From a virus, in IMG/VR virus record IMGVR_UViG_3300025887_000158, positions 1-22,277 of that record: a stretch of DNA of 22,277 nt; one strand, given 5' to 3'. The notes beneath the pieces were generated by a model. That model ran no database searches. It was not told where the DNA came from and saw only the letters and a list, made by a program, of their open reading frames with translations. Position numbers and translations under genes: made by a program. Below are positions 1-9,092 of the stretch, in pieces (positions within the stretch are counted from its first letter, which is position 1; the number at the start of each line of letters is the position of its first letter).

Positions 1-3000
1 GTCAGTGAAGCTGTCGGACATATCCTGTGCTGGGTTTTCCAGCCAAGCATCAGAGACGGCTTCGTTGATCAACGCTGAAAGTGTGTCGATGCCGTCGGCA
101 GGCATCTCCAGACCGTCAAAGACAGGTAGAGTTTTCAGTGCTGTTGGATCCAGAGATTCCTTGGCGAAGTAATTCACCATCATCTTTGCGTCACCCCGGG
201 AGATCGTCAGAAGAGCAGAGACTTTTACGCCTGCTTCTGCTGGACGTGGGATCGTTGCATTTCCGGAATATTCGTTATCCATGCTCCGGAAGAATTCATC
301 TTGCGACTTCGATGCTGCTTTGTTCGAGAGGTTCAGGTGGTGCTCATCATTCTGGATCGGAGCGATCACGGCCCCAAACTTGGCCATCTTGTCGAACACA
401 GCTTGATAATCATTCTCACTCATGAAGTCGGCGCCGCCCAGCTCACCCTTTTCCCGCTTCTCTTTGAGGACTTCTTGCACGGCATTGTCGAAGCGCGTGA
501 TCAGGATCAAAGACTGAGCCTGTGTAGCCTTCTGGAAGACTTCAAGTGTGGACTGGGTCCCGCCCATCATCTGTTTAATGGCCGCGTTCATTGGTGACAC
601 AAACAGGTTCTGCAGGTTCGTCGACAGCATCGCCATATTTCCACGGCTCAGCTGAAAATTGACGCCATCGTTGATGTCCCCCAGAGGGTGGCGCTTCTTA
701 TCGAAGTCCTTGTCAGTGACATACCATTCGGTTTTGCCCCCTTTGCGAGACTTGCCCACACGGGTTGTGGTCAACATCGTCAGGTCTTTAGCCAGTGTGG
801 GATAATTCTGCAGGCTTGGGACGTCCGACAACTGCAGGCTTGGGTCTGCCAGATCGACACGCATCTGCTCCAGCTCGGTCATCTTCTGGTACAGGACCTC
901 TGTTACCGCAGAAGTAACTTTGTTGGCTATGCCTTTGACTCCAGAGCCATAAACGGTCACCGTCAGTGGGTTCTTCAGGATGCCCCGCCCAATGACCAAC
1001 TCGCCCTTCTCGTTGAAGCTGGCGTCTTTGATCAGGTAGTTCATGATGTTGTTTACGGCCGTCATGTGCCCTTGGGCTTTTGTCCCCATGACACTTTTCT
1101 GGACCTTAGCAAGTTCGTTCTGGAACAGCACAGCCGCTGTCTCGTACAGATCGACGCTGTCGCCTTTGATGTATTCGTTCAGGGTCTTGCCCTGCTCGTT
1201 GGGGTAAAACCCGCCCTTAGCCATGTTCAAAAGCTGTGACGCATCAAACTTCCCAGTCAGGAAGTGGATCATCGCATTGATCGGGCCGTCGGTTTTACCG
1301 TCTGCCTCGAGGGAGAGGTTGTGCTTGAAGCTTGTCAGGGCTTCTCCACCTTCCGCTACAGCCAGGTTATATTGGGCAACTGAAAGAATGGCGTGCAGTA
1401 TTTTCGGTGTGCCTTCGCCGCCAAGTTCACCCAGAAGGACGTCTTTTTGGGCTTGGCTCAACTCGCCTCCGGCTTCCAGGAACTCCTCCATCACAGTGAT
1501 CGAGTCACCGAATTTCTCGAAGATCTTCTCCTGGACAATGTCGATACCGTCGGCCCGGGCTTCTTTCTCTGTCTTCACCAGATCAGAGGACTGGGCCACA
1601 GTGAGCCAGAACAGCTCCCTGCCCTTCTCCGTCGTCATATCAAGCGTCGATACCGTGGCGACGAAAGCTTCCCGCATTGTCTTGTCCGACTGGGGGTTAA
1701 AGCCATCAGCATGGATACGTTCGTTTGAGACCACATACCAATCGAAGTGTGTCTCTACCTCGTCGGGGTTCTTGCCTTCTCTGTCGGCATAGCCCTCCAG
1801 CTGAGCATTATGGCTTTCCACTCCATTCCAGGAATAGTCGACAGAGTTATTCTTGCCTTGGATCGAAACCACGTCGACTTTGTTCATCCGGGTCTCTTCA
1901 ATTACCCGCTTGCCCATCAGCTCACCAAAGGTCTCCCGGCCGATCGCCTGCATCATATTGAGATACGGCGTGTTCCGCATGAACGCGATATCCTGGTGCC
2001 GCCTCAGAGCCTTGGTCATCTTCGCACCAAGCTTGCCGAGTGGGTTGTTCTTCTGGCTCTTGCGAACAGCGTCCGGTGTCTGATCAAAGTAGAACGCACG
2101 CTCAGCTTCTGGGAGAAACGCATCCTGCAGGAACATACGTGTTCCCTTCAGCTGCTCGATGACCTCTGCAGAAGTTTCGTTCGTCAGCTGAATGAAAATA
2201 GCATCTGCTGTGACGCCTGTTTCGGCTATTTCAAGCTCGAAGGTGGACTTGGTCACCAAGTGCCCGTCCATGACTGATAGCAGTTCAGCAGCGATTGCCT
2301 GAGATATCCCCAAAGTATCCGACATAGGGGCATCTTTGTTGGTGGTTACACCCCAGAATTCCCGGATGGTTCTGGCGAGAGATTCAGCAGCAGTATTTGC
2401 ACCCAGACCAGAGTTGGCAGCGTGCATCATTCCTGGTGTCACGGCGTCTTCTTCGACACCAAATATCTTGGCGACCTCCTCCGCAGAGTTGTTCCGGCTG
2501 CCGGATGTGTTCATCGTCCAATGCAAGGCGGCCAGTGCTGCTGCCTGGATCAAACGTGGATCGTACACCTCTGCTTCTGGATCAACCAAGTTGAGGGCCC
2601 GTGTTTCACGGAAGCCTGTGTAGTCCTTGTCTTGCGCCAGAGCTTCCAGCGGTGTCAGCTTTCCACTGCTGAGAGCTTTCTTCTTGGTTTTCAGAGACGC
2701 ATTCATGCGATTGACCAAGCCACCGACTTGGCGTTCGATGAGCGTGTTCCAGGCTTTGATCTGGTCTTGGTCCATCCGGTAGTTCAGCGCCAGCTGATCC
2801 CGGTACGTCTCGTAGGAACCAAGGAGCTCTAGAACACCCCGGGCCGGGTTATCACTTTGCATCAACAGAGACTTCTTGGTGTCGACTGTGTAGGCCCGCA
2901 CGAAACGAACGACGCCTTTGGCTGTCTTGGCTAGGTTATCAAAGCTGAGGCTTCTTCCGGGTTCAGCAATGACAGAGTCACTTGCTGGTTCAGTTCCCGC

Positions 3001-6000
3001 TTCATCTTGGTCCGGAGTGCTTTGCGACACGCTCTCCGTGACGCTTTCCTCAGCAATTTGTTCTCCTGTAATTTCCTGAGAAACAACCTCTTGTTCGCTT
3101 TCTGCTCCGACTTCGACAGATACTGCGACATTCTGCTGCTCCTGAGTTTGGACTACTTCTTGGGTGGCAGCTTCCTCAGTCTCTCCAGGAAGCCCTTGGG
3201 TATCTTCGATGACGGGTGCACTGGTTCCCGCATCAGCTTCTTCGACGGCAGGGATTTTTCCTCCGGCTTGTCCGATGGTTTCTTCAACGTAAGCTACTCC
3301 TTTAGGCATCAGTGTTTTTGCTACATCAGCGTCGATGAGCAACATTAGGGCGCCGATCTCAGCGAAGAGTTCCGAAGCCAGAATTGCAGGGTCTTCCTGA
3401 CCCAGAGCGTATTCAAAATACTCGGCCATTTCCGGGTCTGATTCAACAAGTCCCAGGACTTCTGCGTGTATTTTGCCACCCACCATCAGCTCGTTTTGTT
3501 CCATGGATGCTGTGCGGCCGAAGGTCTTTGAGGCCGCCGCATCAATCATGTGCATCAGCTCGTGATACGCAACGTGAATCCCATCTTTGTCGACACCCGC
3601 AATCATCTTCTTCAAGACAGACGGCTTCAAAGAGAGCACCCGCTCGGTCCAGTAAGCTTGACCCAGATGATCTTTTTCTGGCGACTTGAGCCAGGCTATC
3701 CGACGAATAAGTGAGGGGGCGAGATTGAACCTTTCGAGGATAGGGTTCACTACGTCCCGCACCTGTTGAACCCTCTGAGGGATCATTGGCAGGCTCTCAA
3801 CGTCAGCTTCCCAGCCATTAACCGAAGTCAGTAACTGGTCATCGGTCATCGCATCGAAGTCAGCTTTTGTCCGTGTCTCGTTGTCGGCCAGCTCCAGCGC
3901 ATCAGGCTCGGCTTCGTTGACAATCGTTTCAGGCTCAATCTGATCCACAACCTCGGTTGTCTCTACTGGAGTAACCTCAACAGGGTCCGCTACATTCTCG
4001 GTATTTTCCTGAACTGCAGGGGCCGGTGTAGCTTCACGCAACGGTGGCAAAGCCTGACCAGTCAACTCACTGCCGTAGATCGTGATCAGATTGTTGTAGA
4101 GATTGGACACAGTCTCTGCGTCGATCGCTGCTTCTTTTCCCAGCTGAATCGAATTCGGGGAGTTTGCGTTGATCCCTATCTTGCCTGCATTGTCCTTGTT
4201 GGCCTCAATCCAGGCAACTCCAGTCCATGTGCGATAGGGCACAGTGTTGTTCTTGGATTTCCCAAGCGCAAACGACTCTCTGGCTGCCTTCACTTTGTTC
4301 TGCATGTGCTCGCCAAAGTTCCGGAGGTTATCCAGTGCAAGCTGTGCCATGAGTTGATCGCCATTGTTCAGCGATGTCACGATGCCTGAAAGGTGGCGGG
4401 ACAAGCCGATCTGTCCAGCCTCATCGTCTTTACCTTCAGTGAGGATTTCGCGGCGCACGATGTCGACAGTCTTTCGGGCCTGTTTACCCGCACCCGTTGG
4501 TTGGGCTTGGATCACAGCTGTGGTCTCGGCGACCATGGCTTCCTTCTTTTCAGAAGCTGCGTTGGCTTCTTTGGCGATAGCGGCCGCTGCTTCCAGACGT
4601 TTCATGACTTTGTCTGAGAACTGGATCTTGCCCTTGCTGCGCTGATCCAGAATGGAATCAACGAACTTCGGATCAATGCCGGCAGGGTTCGACTGGGCTA
4701 TCTGAATGGTCCGGGCCAAGGCATCCTTGACCTCAGGGCTGTTGATGTTCCTGTCGGTTATCTCCGGCAGGGAGCCAGGTTCGAAAGATGCGCTCTGTGC
4801 TTGCTCTACAGCCTTTTGCAGTGTCGGGTTCGCCAGTATCGTATCCACGGCAGCCTGGCTTGCAGCAGCCATCTCCTGGATCTCTGCAGGCAGGCTGGAC
4901 ATGTCCTCGTTGCGCAGGGCCTCAAATGCTTTTGCCTGCTCATAGAGCCAGAGAGACGCAGCCTCGGTGTCTTGTGCGGACTGGTTTCCAGACTCGATCT
5001 CAGTCAGCAGTCCTGACAGCACATCCAATCGATCGACCTGCAGGTCATCAGGGATCACTTCCCCCTCGCCTGCTATCAATCGCTTCACGGCATCAGGTGT
5101 CTCGTTCACCTCGGGCCCGGTCATGACCAAAGCTTCCTTGGCACGTTGCATAGGAGACTTCTGGGCAGGCTCTGCCTCTACAGTCTCGACACTTTCAGCA
5201 ACTATAGGTTCGCTCTGAACAACCGCTGCTAGGCTTGTCTTGGCTGTTTCAACTGCTTCAGTTCGAGCCACTGATCCAACTGGAGAAGCGGCATCCTGAG
5301 CAGCTGCAATGCTTTGGACCCGGCCATCAATAGCTCGTCCAGCTGCTCTCACAGTTCCTTTTGCCCCTGCCACGACACCGTCACGAAGAAGTCCCGGCGC
5401 TTGCAAAGTGGCAGCCATACCAGCACCACCGACGGCACCCATGGCCACAGCTTCACCAACCGTGTCACCGACTTGGCGGAATTTATCAGCTTGGGTCTTT
5501 ACACCAAGGTCAGTCGTCAGTTCACCGGTTCCAGACTGGAAACCTTCTTCCAACGTCTCTTTGCCGATGTCCTGCAAACTCCGGGTCAAGGAAGTTGTCT
5601 TGAGAGGATTTGCCTGGAAACGGGAAACCGCTTTACCAGCCACGATTGCGAGAGGGAGTTGCACTGCAGCACCCAGCAAACCAGCATCGTTGGCGACACC
5701 TCGTTGTGCCTCTTCGTGAGTGTCCCCTTGCCGGCGCATCTCTTTGTAGGCTTCGCTGGCAACAGACAGCTCATCTTCGCTCATGCCCATGACTTCGTTG
5801 ACAGCCTGTGAGTACACGCCCCCAGATTCAGTCAGACCAATGGCGCCAGTCGTTACAGCACCTTGTGAGAGTGTCGGAGCCACACGGCTCCCCAGCTTTC
5901 CAAGAGCCAGTGGCACCGCAAAGGAGCCAGCAGACTCACCGACCAGTGATCCCGCCATTGCTGGATCTTGGGCCATATTTGCAAAGGTATTCCCCACGTC

Positions 6001-6702
6001 CCGACCGAACTTTCCCAGAACGTCAGTCATGGTGGGCTCATCTATTGCGTCATAGATCTTGTTTGAATCGACCGAGTCTTGGTTCTGGAGGCGTCCGAAA
6101 GACTCTCTTCGCTCACTCAGTTCACTGGACTGAAACCCTTTCAGGCTCTGGCTCAATGAAGACGCACCTTGGGAGATCGCTGTACCAGCGTTTTCATTCA
6201 CAGCACCGACCGCAAGTCCTGCAACACCACCGACAGCTGCCGCTGCTCCGGAACCAACATCAAGGAGGGTATCTCCGATACGTTGTTCAGCAGTTCGTCC
6301 AGCATCCAGGCTTGAATTGAAGCGCTGCTTTTCCTCGATCAGTTTGTAACGGTTCCGGGCAACATCTTCGCCGTACTTTTGAACCAGAGAACCGAAGTCC
6401 ATGTCCTGCAAATCACGTACAACCGGATCTTCTGAAAGAGTGTTCCCACCTCGTTCTGCCGCGGCAATATCACGTTGGGCATCCGGCCCACCCAGTACAA
6501 TCTGCTTGGCCCGGGAGACCTCGTTGACCTTGTTCTGCTTGTCCGATGGCTTTGCGCCTAAGCGACGAAGCGTCTCCGATGCGAGGTCACCCGGCTGATT
6601 GGGGGCCACAGGTGTGATATTTGGAGCAGGAGCAATTCCGGCTTCCCCCAGTATCTTGTCGAATGCGGAGTTGATGGGGTTTACGCCTGGTACTTCGGCC
6701 AT
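1..6702 (-). CDS. Giant virion-encapsidated RNA polymerase, N4 gp50-like (C-terminus beyond window)
   Basis: Single-subunit T7-like RNA polymerase that, in N4, is packaged in the capsid, injected with the DNA and transcribes early genes from hairpin promoters. 2234 residues are open here and the frame runs off the left edge; N4's protein is 3500 residues. Motifs seen: an arginine (R1662) followed by FNPQ (1668-1671), in the place of the T/DxxGR motif; motif A with D1805 (TDGPINAMIHF); motif B R1906-x3-K1910-x3-T-x3-Y1918-G; motif C D2196 (FDGLEMPAD). The spacing R-D-K-Y-D is close to N4's R424, D559, K670, Y678, D951. Upstream are Gly/Ala-rich hydrophobic stretches (about residues 139-430), an acidic linker, an HELMH domain (H1047, E1048, H1051) and a second acidic linker ending near 1251. 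The ATG at 6702 has a good ribosome site (GAGG, about 6 nt spacing). Last gene of the visible late block, separated from its upstream neighbour by a terminator. Confidence 0.93.
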   Translation of the reverse strand, partial: MAEVPGVNPINSAFDKILGEAGIAPAPNITPVAPNQPGDLASETLRRLGAKPSDKQNKVNEVSRAKQIVLGGPDAQRDIAAAERGGNTLSEDPVVRDLQDMDFGSLVQKYGEDVARNRYKLIEEKQRFNSSLDAGRTAEQRIGDTLLDVGSGAAAAVGGVAGLAVGAVNENAGTAISQGASSLSQSLKGFQSSELSERRESFGRLQNQDSVDSNKIYDAIDEPTMTDVLGKFGRDVGNTFANMAQDPAMAGSLVGESAGSFAVPLALGKLGSRVAPTLSQGAVTTGAIGLTESGGVYSQAVNEVMGMSEDELSVASEAYKEMRRQGDTHEEAQRGVANDAGLLGAAVQLPLAIVAGKAVSRFQANPLKTTSLTRSLQDIGKETLEEGFQSGTGELTTDLGVKTQADKFRQVGDTVGEAVAMGAVGGAGMAATLQAPGLLRDGVVAGAKGTVRAAGRAIDGRVQSIAAAQDAASPVGSVARTEAVETAKTSLAAVVQSEPIVAESVETVEAEPAQKSPMQRAKEALVMTGPEVNETPDAVKRLIAGEGEVIPDDLQVDRLDVLSGLLTEIESGNQSAQDTEAASLWLYEQAKAFEALRNEDMSSLPAEIQEMAAASQAAVDTILANPTLQKAVEQAQSASFEPGSLPEITDRNINSPEVKDALARTIQIAQSNPAGIDPKFVDSILDQRSKGKIQFSDKVMKRLEAAAAIAKEANAASEKKEAMVAETTAVIQAQPTGAGKQARKTVDIVRREILTEGKDDEAGQIGLSRHLSGIVTSLNNGDQLMAQLALDNLRNFGEHMQNKVKAARESFALGKSKNNTVPYRTWTGVAWIEANKDNAGKIGINANSPNSIQLGKEAAIDAETVSNLYNNLITIYGSELTGQALPPLREATPAPAVQENTENVADPVEVTPVETTEVVDQIEPETIVNEAEPDALELADNETRTKADFDAMTDDQLLTSVNGWEADVESLPMIPQRVQQVRDVVNPILERFNLAPSLIRRIAWLKSPEKDHLGQAYWTERVLSLKPSVLKKMIAGVDKDGIHVAYHELMHMIDAAASKTFGRTASMEQNELMVGGKIHAEVLGLVESDPEMAEYFEYALGQEDPAILASELFAEIGALMLLIDADVAKTLMPKGVAYVEETIGQAGGKIPAVEEADAGTSAPVIEDTQGLPGETEEAATQEVVQTQEQQNVAVSVEVGAESEQEVVSQEITGEQIAEESVTESVSQSTPDQDEAGTEPASDSVIAEPGRSLSFDNLAKTAKGVVRFVRAYTVDTKKSLLMQSDNPARGVLELLGSYETYRDQLALNYRMDQDQIKAWNTLIERQVGGLVNRMNASLKTKKKALSSGKLTPLEALAQDKDYTGFRETRALNLVDPEAEVYDPRLIQAAALAALHWTMNTSGSRNNSAEEVAKIFGVEEDAVTPGMMHAANSGLGANTAAESLARTIREFWGVTTNKDAPMSDTLGISQAIAAELLSVMDGHLVTKSTFELEIAETGVTADAIFIQLTNETSAEVIEQLKGTRMFLQDAFLPEAERAFYFDQTPDAVRKSQKNNPLGKLGAKMTKALRRHQDIAFMRNTPYLNMMQAIGRETFGELMGKRVIEETRMNKVDVVSIQGKNNSVDYSWNGVESHNAQLEGYADREGKNPDEVETHFDWYVVSNERIHADGFNPQSDKTMREAFVATVSTLDMTTEKGRELFWLTVAQSSDLVKTEKEARADGIDIVQEKIFEKFGDSITVMEEFLEAGGELSQAQKDVLLGELGGEGTPKILHAILSVAQYNLAVAEGGEALTSFKHNLSLEADGKTDGPINAMIHFLTGKFDASQLLNMAKGGFYPNEQGKTLNEYIKGDSVDLYETAAVLFQNELAKVQKSVMGTKAQGHMTAVNNIMNYLIKDASFNEKGELVIGRGILKNPLTVTVYGSGVKGIANKVTSAVTEVLYQKMTELEQMRVDLADPSLQLSDVPSLQNYPTLAKDLTMLTTTRVGKSRKGGKTEWYVTDKDFDKKRHPLGDINDGVNFQLSRGNMAMLSTNLQNLFVSPMNAAIKQMMGGTQSTLEVFQKATQAQSLILITRFDNAVQEVLKEKREKGELGGADFMSENDYQAVFDKMAKFGAVIAPIQNDEHHLNLSNKAASKSQDEFFRSMDNEYSGNATIPRPAEAGVKVSALLTISRGDAKMMVNYFAKESLDPTALKTLPVFDGLEMPADGIDTLSALINEAVSDAWLENPAQDMSDSFTD
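3270..3880 (-). other. Probable zinc-metallopeptidase domain inside the virion RNA polymerase
   Basis: Domain of roughly 200 residues (about 942-1144 of the polymerase). It carries the zincin motif HELMH at residues 1047-1051 (codons 3564-3550). A segment SELFAEIGAL follows about 64 residues later, and either E1111 or E1115 could be the third zinc ligand, as in gluzincins. The pattern of HExxH followed by a Glu in an ELxAE-type helix is known from peptidase domains in large polyvalent phage proteins. The domain is bounded on both sides by acidic, Pro/Glu/Thr-rich segments that look disordered, which supports a separately folded unit. Peptidase activity is inferred from the motif only. It could be an inactive or structural fold. 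Confidence 0.6.
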
Positions 6703-6731
6703 GGAATTCCTCACAGGATTCGCAGAAAAAT

Positions 6732-6758
6732 AGGGGGAAACCATTTAGGTTTCCCCCT
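6732..6758 (-). terminator. Rho-independent terminator upstream of the virion RNA polymerase gene
   Basis: Perfect inverted repeat with 11-bp arms (6732-6742 and 6748-6758, core GGGGGAAACC/GGTTTCCCCC) and a 5-nt loop. On the minus strand the stem is followed directly by TATTTTT, a U-tract. On the plus strand only a short TTT follows, so it works mainly on minus transcripts. It lies in the 147-nt gap after the 597-residue protein gene and before the vRNAP start codon at 6702. The rest of the gap (6759-6849) is AT-rich and contains no gene; I do not see a convincing bacterial promoter there. Confidence 0.85.
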
Positions 6759-6849
6759 TTAGGTATGGGAGCCTTCTAGCACAGATAATCTAGGCGCTTC
6801 TAGTTAATACTTTCCGCAGATATTGCAGAAATATCAATCTGATCTTTGC

Positions 6850-8643
6850 TTAGTTTCCCCCCGAAAGAACCTGAGCTGCTTGCTCGGCCTGAATTCTGGT
6901 TTCATCAGTCCGTGGCAGGGTGCTCACTCTCGCCAGCAATTGCTGAACCACAGTATTCATCTGCTGTGCATCCAGCTGAGCAAGCTCCCCGGGAGCAATT
7001 CCAGTCACACCACTGACAATTTCCAGAGCAGCATTCTGAACAGCCTGCGCTTCATTTTGAATTGCAGCCTGGGCAGGGGATCCTGCAGCCGCAGGTGCAG
7101 CAGCTTGGCCACCTACGATCGGGTTATTCGCATAGATGTTTGTTGCAGCGTCGACTTTCTGTGCCAACGTTTTGCGCAGGGCAGCCGCCTCGCTTGCGTT
7201 ACCACGAGACTCCTGCAATCGAACCTGGCGGCTCAGGTCTTCAATCTCACCGCGGATACTTTCTGCTCCAGCCTTGTTCTGGTTCCCAAGCGTTTCAACC
7301 TCATTGGCTGCACGCTGACTTTCAACAGAACCAAGGTTACCCAGGAGCGCAATTGCCTCGTCTGGGTCGAAGCGTGTCTGACTGCCATCTTGTCCATCAA
7401 ATGGTACGAAGCGACGGCCACGGCCGACCGTTTCAGCCAAAGCTGCAGCAGCTTCCGCAGGAGATACACCTGCTTCTTTCGCAACTCGGTTCATGGCCGC
7501 CTGTACCTGACCAGGACTATCGTCGGTCAGGGCTTGATCTGCTAATGTCGAAGCCGGATCAGGTGTGGCGTATGTGCTTGTTGCGTTGGTCTTGATCCGT
7601 ACACCTTGGTTCCGTGCAAGTGCCTGATTCTGCTCGCTTTCGAACTGCTGCAGAGCCACCTCGGCAGTCGCAACACCAGGTAGTGGAGCTGCATTGGGGT
7701 CGTTTGGTGCTGTCTGAATTCCAGCAACATCAATTGCCCCCTCACCAGTCAAGCGAGCCAACACAGCAGTCTTATCCTGGGCCGGAATATCCATATCCGC
7801 CACAAGACGTGGGATGTCTTGTTGGTTCGTAGCTGTGCCGGCAACCTGATAGGCCAACTCTTCGACCCGTGTAGCCCGGTCCCGTCCTTCCAAAGTCTGG
7901 TCGAACGTATCGTCCCGGCCTCTGTCTGCATCCTCAGCAACACGTTGAGTGTTGAAGGTTTCCACGTTCCCGTTGATGAGGTCGTTTACGCGCTCAGGGC
8001 TCAGAAGTCTCGTTCCTTCCCCTCCGTTAGCGTTCGCCAATAGCTGGGAAATACGATCAGGACGTGTATCTGGATTCACCGACTGTGGGGAGCCAGGCAA
8101 GAGAGCCTCACCACCAACCACTCCACCAGGGAGAGGCGCAATGCCAGTTCCTTCTGGAGCCAAGTAGCCTCCGCCTGCGGTGTTAGCCTGCTCTCGGATA
8201 CGGGCAATCTCCGACGCCAAGGCACCTGCTTCATCTTGTTCTGCAAACTCACGAGCCTGCTTTGCCGATAAACGAGCATTGTCTGCATTCGTTTTACCCG
8301 TGCGGGCATTGATACCCCGGGTCTCTGCATTAGTCTTGTCGTACCCAAGTCCCCGACCACGTAAGGCCAGCATTGCTGCCTGCAGCTCTGGCGTCATATC
8401 AGACGAGTTGATCTGTGCGGAGATACGCTCCAGAGCAGGGTCAACCTGCTTGGCATTCGCAACTCCTGCAAGGATATCTGTGGCAGTGGCGCTACGGTTC
8501 GATTTCTGCGTACCCCGCAAAGTCGAGATGTTGTCCCCGACACCATTCAAGCCGCCAGCAAAGTTGCCAACGGCATCATTTAGTAGTCTCCCAGCTGCGC
8601 TGAAATCGGGGCCGTCAACGTTACGCCATGTCAATGGTGCCAT
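6850..8643 (-). CDS. Putative internal virion (ejection) protein, N4 gp51-53 region
   Basis: 597-residue Ala/Gln/Asn-rich protein without a membrane segment or obvious enzyme motif. It begins MAPLTWRNVDGPDFS, an N-terminal pattern I associate with internal core or ejection proteins of podoviruses, followed by long helical, low-complexity stretches. Its position between a gp14-like small protein and the virion RNA polymerase matches the block of N4 virion proteins below gp54. A role in capsid-interior assembly or delivery of the vRNAP is inferred from context. The start ATG at 8643 follows the upstream stop by 11 nt with AAGG about 9 nt before it. Exact orthology to an N4 gene number could not be fixed without a search. 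Confidence 0.8.
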   Translation of the reverse strand: MAPLTWRNVDGPDFSAAGRLLNDAVGNFAGGLNGVGDNISTLRGTQKSNRSATATDILAGVANAKQVDPALERISAQINSSDMTPELQAAMLALRGRGLGYDKTNAETRGINARTGKTNADNARLSAKQAREFAEQDEAGALASEIARIREQANTAGGGYLAPEGTGIAPLPGGVVGGEALLPGSPQSVNPDTRPDRISQLLANANGGEGTRLLSPERVNDLINGNVETFNTQRVAEDADRGRDDTFDQTLEGRDRATRVEELAYQVAGTATNQQDIPRLVADMDIPAQDKTAVLARLTGEGAIDVAGIQTAPNDPNAAPLPGVATAEVALQQFESEQNQALARNQGVRIKTNATSTYATPDPASTLADQALTDDSPGQVQAAMNRVAKEAGVSPAEAAAALAETVGRGRRFVPFDGQDGSQTRFDPDEAIALLGNLGSVESQRAANEVETLGNQNKAGAESIRGEIEDLSRQVRLQESRGNASEAAALRKTLAQKVDAATNIYANNPIVGGQAAAPAAAGSPAQAAIQNEAQAVQNAALEIVSGVTGIAPGELAQLDAQQMNTVVQQLLARVSTLPRTDETRIQAEQAAQVLSGGN

Positions 8644-8654
8644 CTGTTTGAACC

Positions 8655-9092
8655 TTACAAGCTATGTTTTTCTAGGTAGGCGTCTGCTTGACCTGAGGTT
8701 TTGCCTTCGGTGTTGTACCGATTGCGGATCTTGTCATCGAGCGACGTGTTGTACGTTTGGGTTTGGTTGGCCAGGTTTGTCGCATAGGACTGCTTGGAGA
8801 AAGCCAGCTGATCCTTTGCCAGGCCAACACCTTTGATCGCACCGTAGACTTGACCCAGAGAAGCAAGCCCTTTGGCGAAACCTTCAAACTTGTCCAGCCC
8901 ACCGAGGTCCCCAAAGAGACCCCCGTCGATTTCGTTATCGCCACCCAAAGAACCAAGACCATTGTCATCCAACGACAGCCCACCGAGAGACGATGGGGAT
9001 TGGCCAATCTGCTGAGTTTGATTTTGCCCAAAGCTGGACAAGGATGCGAGCAAGTTCTTCATAAAGCCTTGTTGTTGTTGAGCATCTTGCAT
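8655..9092 (-). CDS. Small internal virion protein, T7 gp14-like character
   Basis: 145-residue protein. It has a Gln-rich start, a Gly/Ser/Leu/Asp-rich central part (about residues 30-70) and a helical C-terminal half with GLAKDQLAFSKQSYATNLAN followed by a short arginine-containing segment. The pattern GLAKDQxxFxKxxxxxNLANQ is typical of small podoviral internal virion proteins near the ejection-protein genes. The ATG at 9092 has AGGA with 5-nt spacing (AGGAccatcATG), which decides the start. It follows the 897-residue gene by 11 nt and precedes the 597-residue gene by 11 nt, so the three are probably co-translated. The function is inferred from family resemblance and position only. Confidence 0.8.
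   Translation of the reverse strand: MQDAQQQQGFMKNLLASLSSFGQNQTQQIGQSPSSLGGLSLDDNGLGSLGGDNEIDGGLFGDLGGLDKFEGFAKGLASLGQVYGAIKGVGLAKDQLAFSKQSYATNLANQTQTYNTSLDDKIRNRYNTEGKTSGQADAYLEKHSL

Noticed and set aside
688-1792. Plus-strand open frames of 183-189 codons opposite the vRNAP gene
   Set aside because: They lie wholly opposite a continuous minus-strand gene with recognised motifs, have no ribosome sites or family features, and read as low-complexity Ser/Leu/His/Arg sequence typical of antisense frames.
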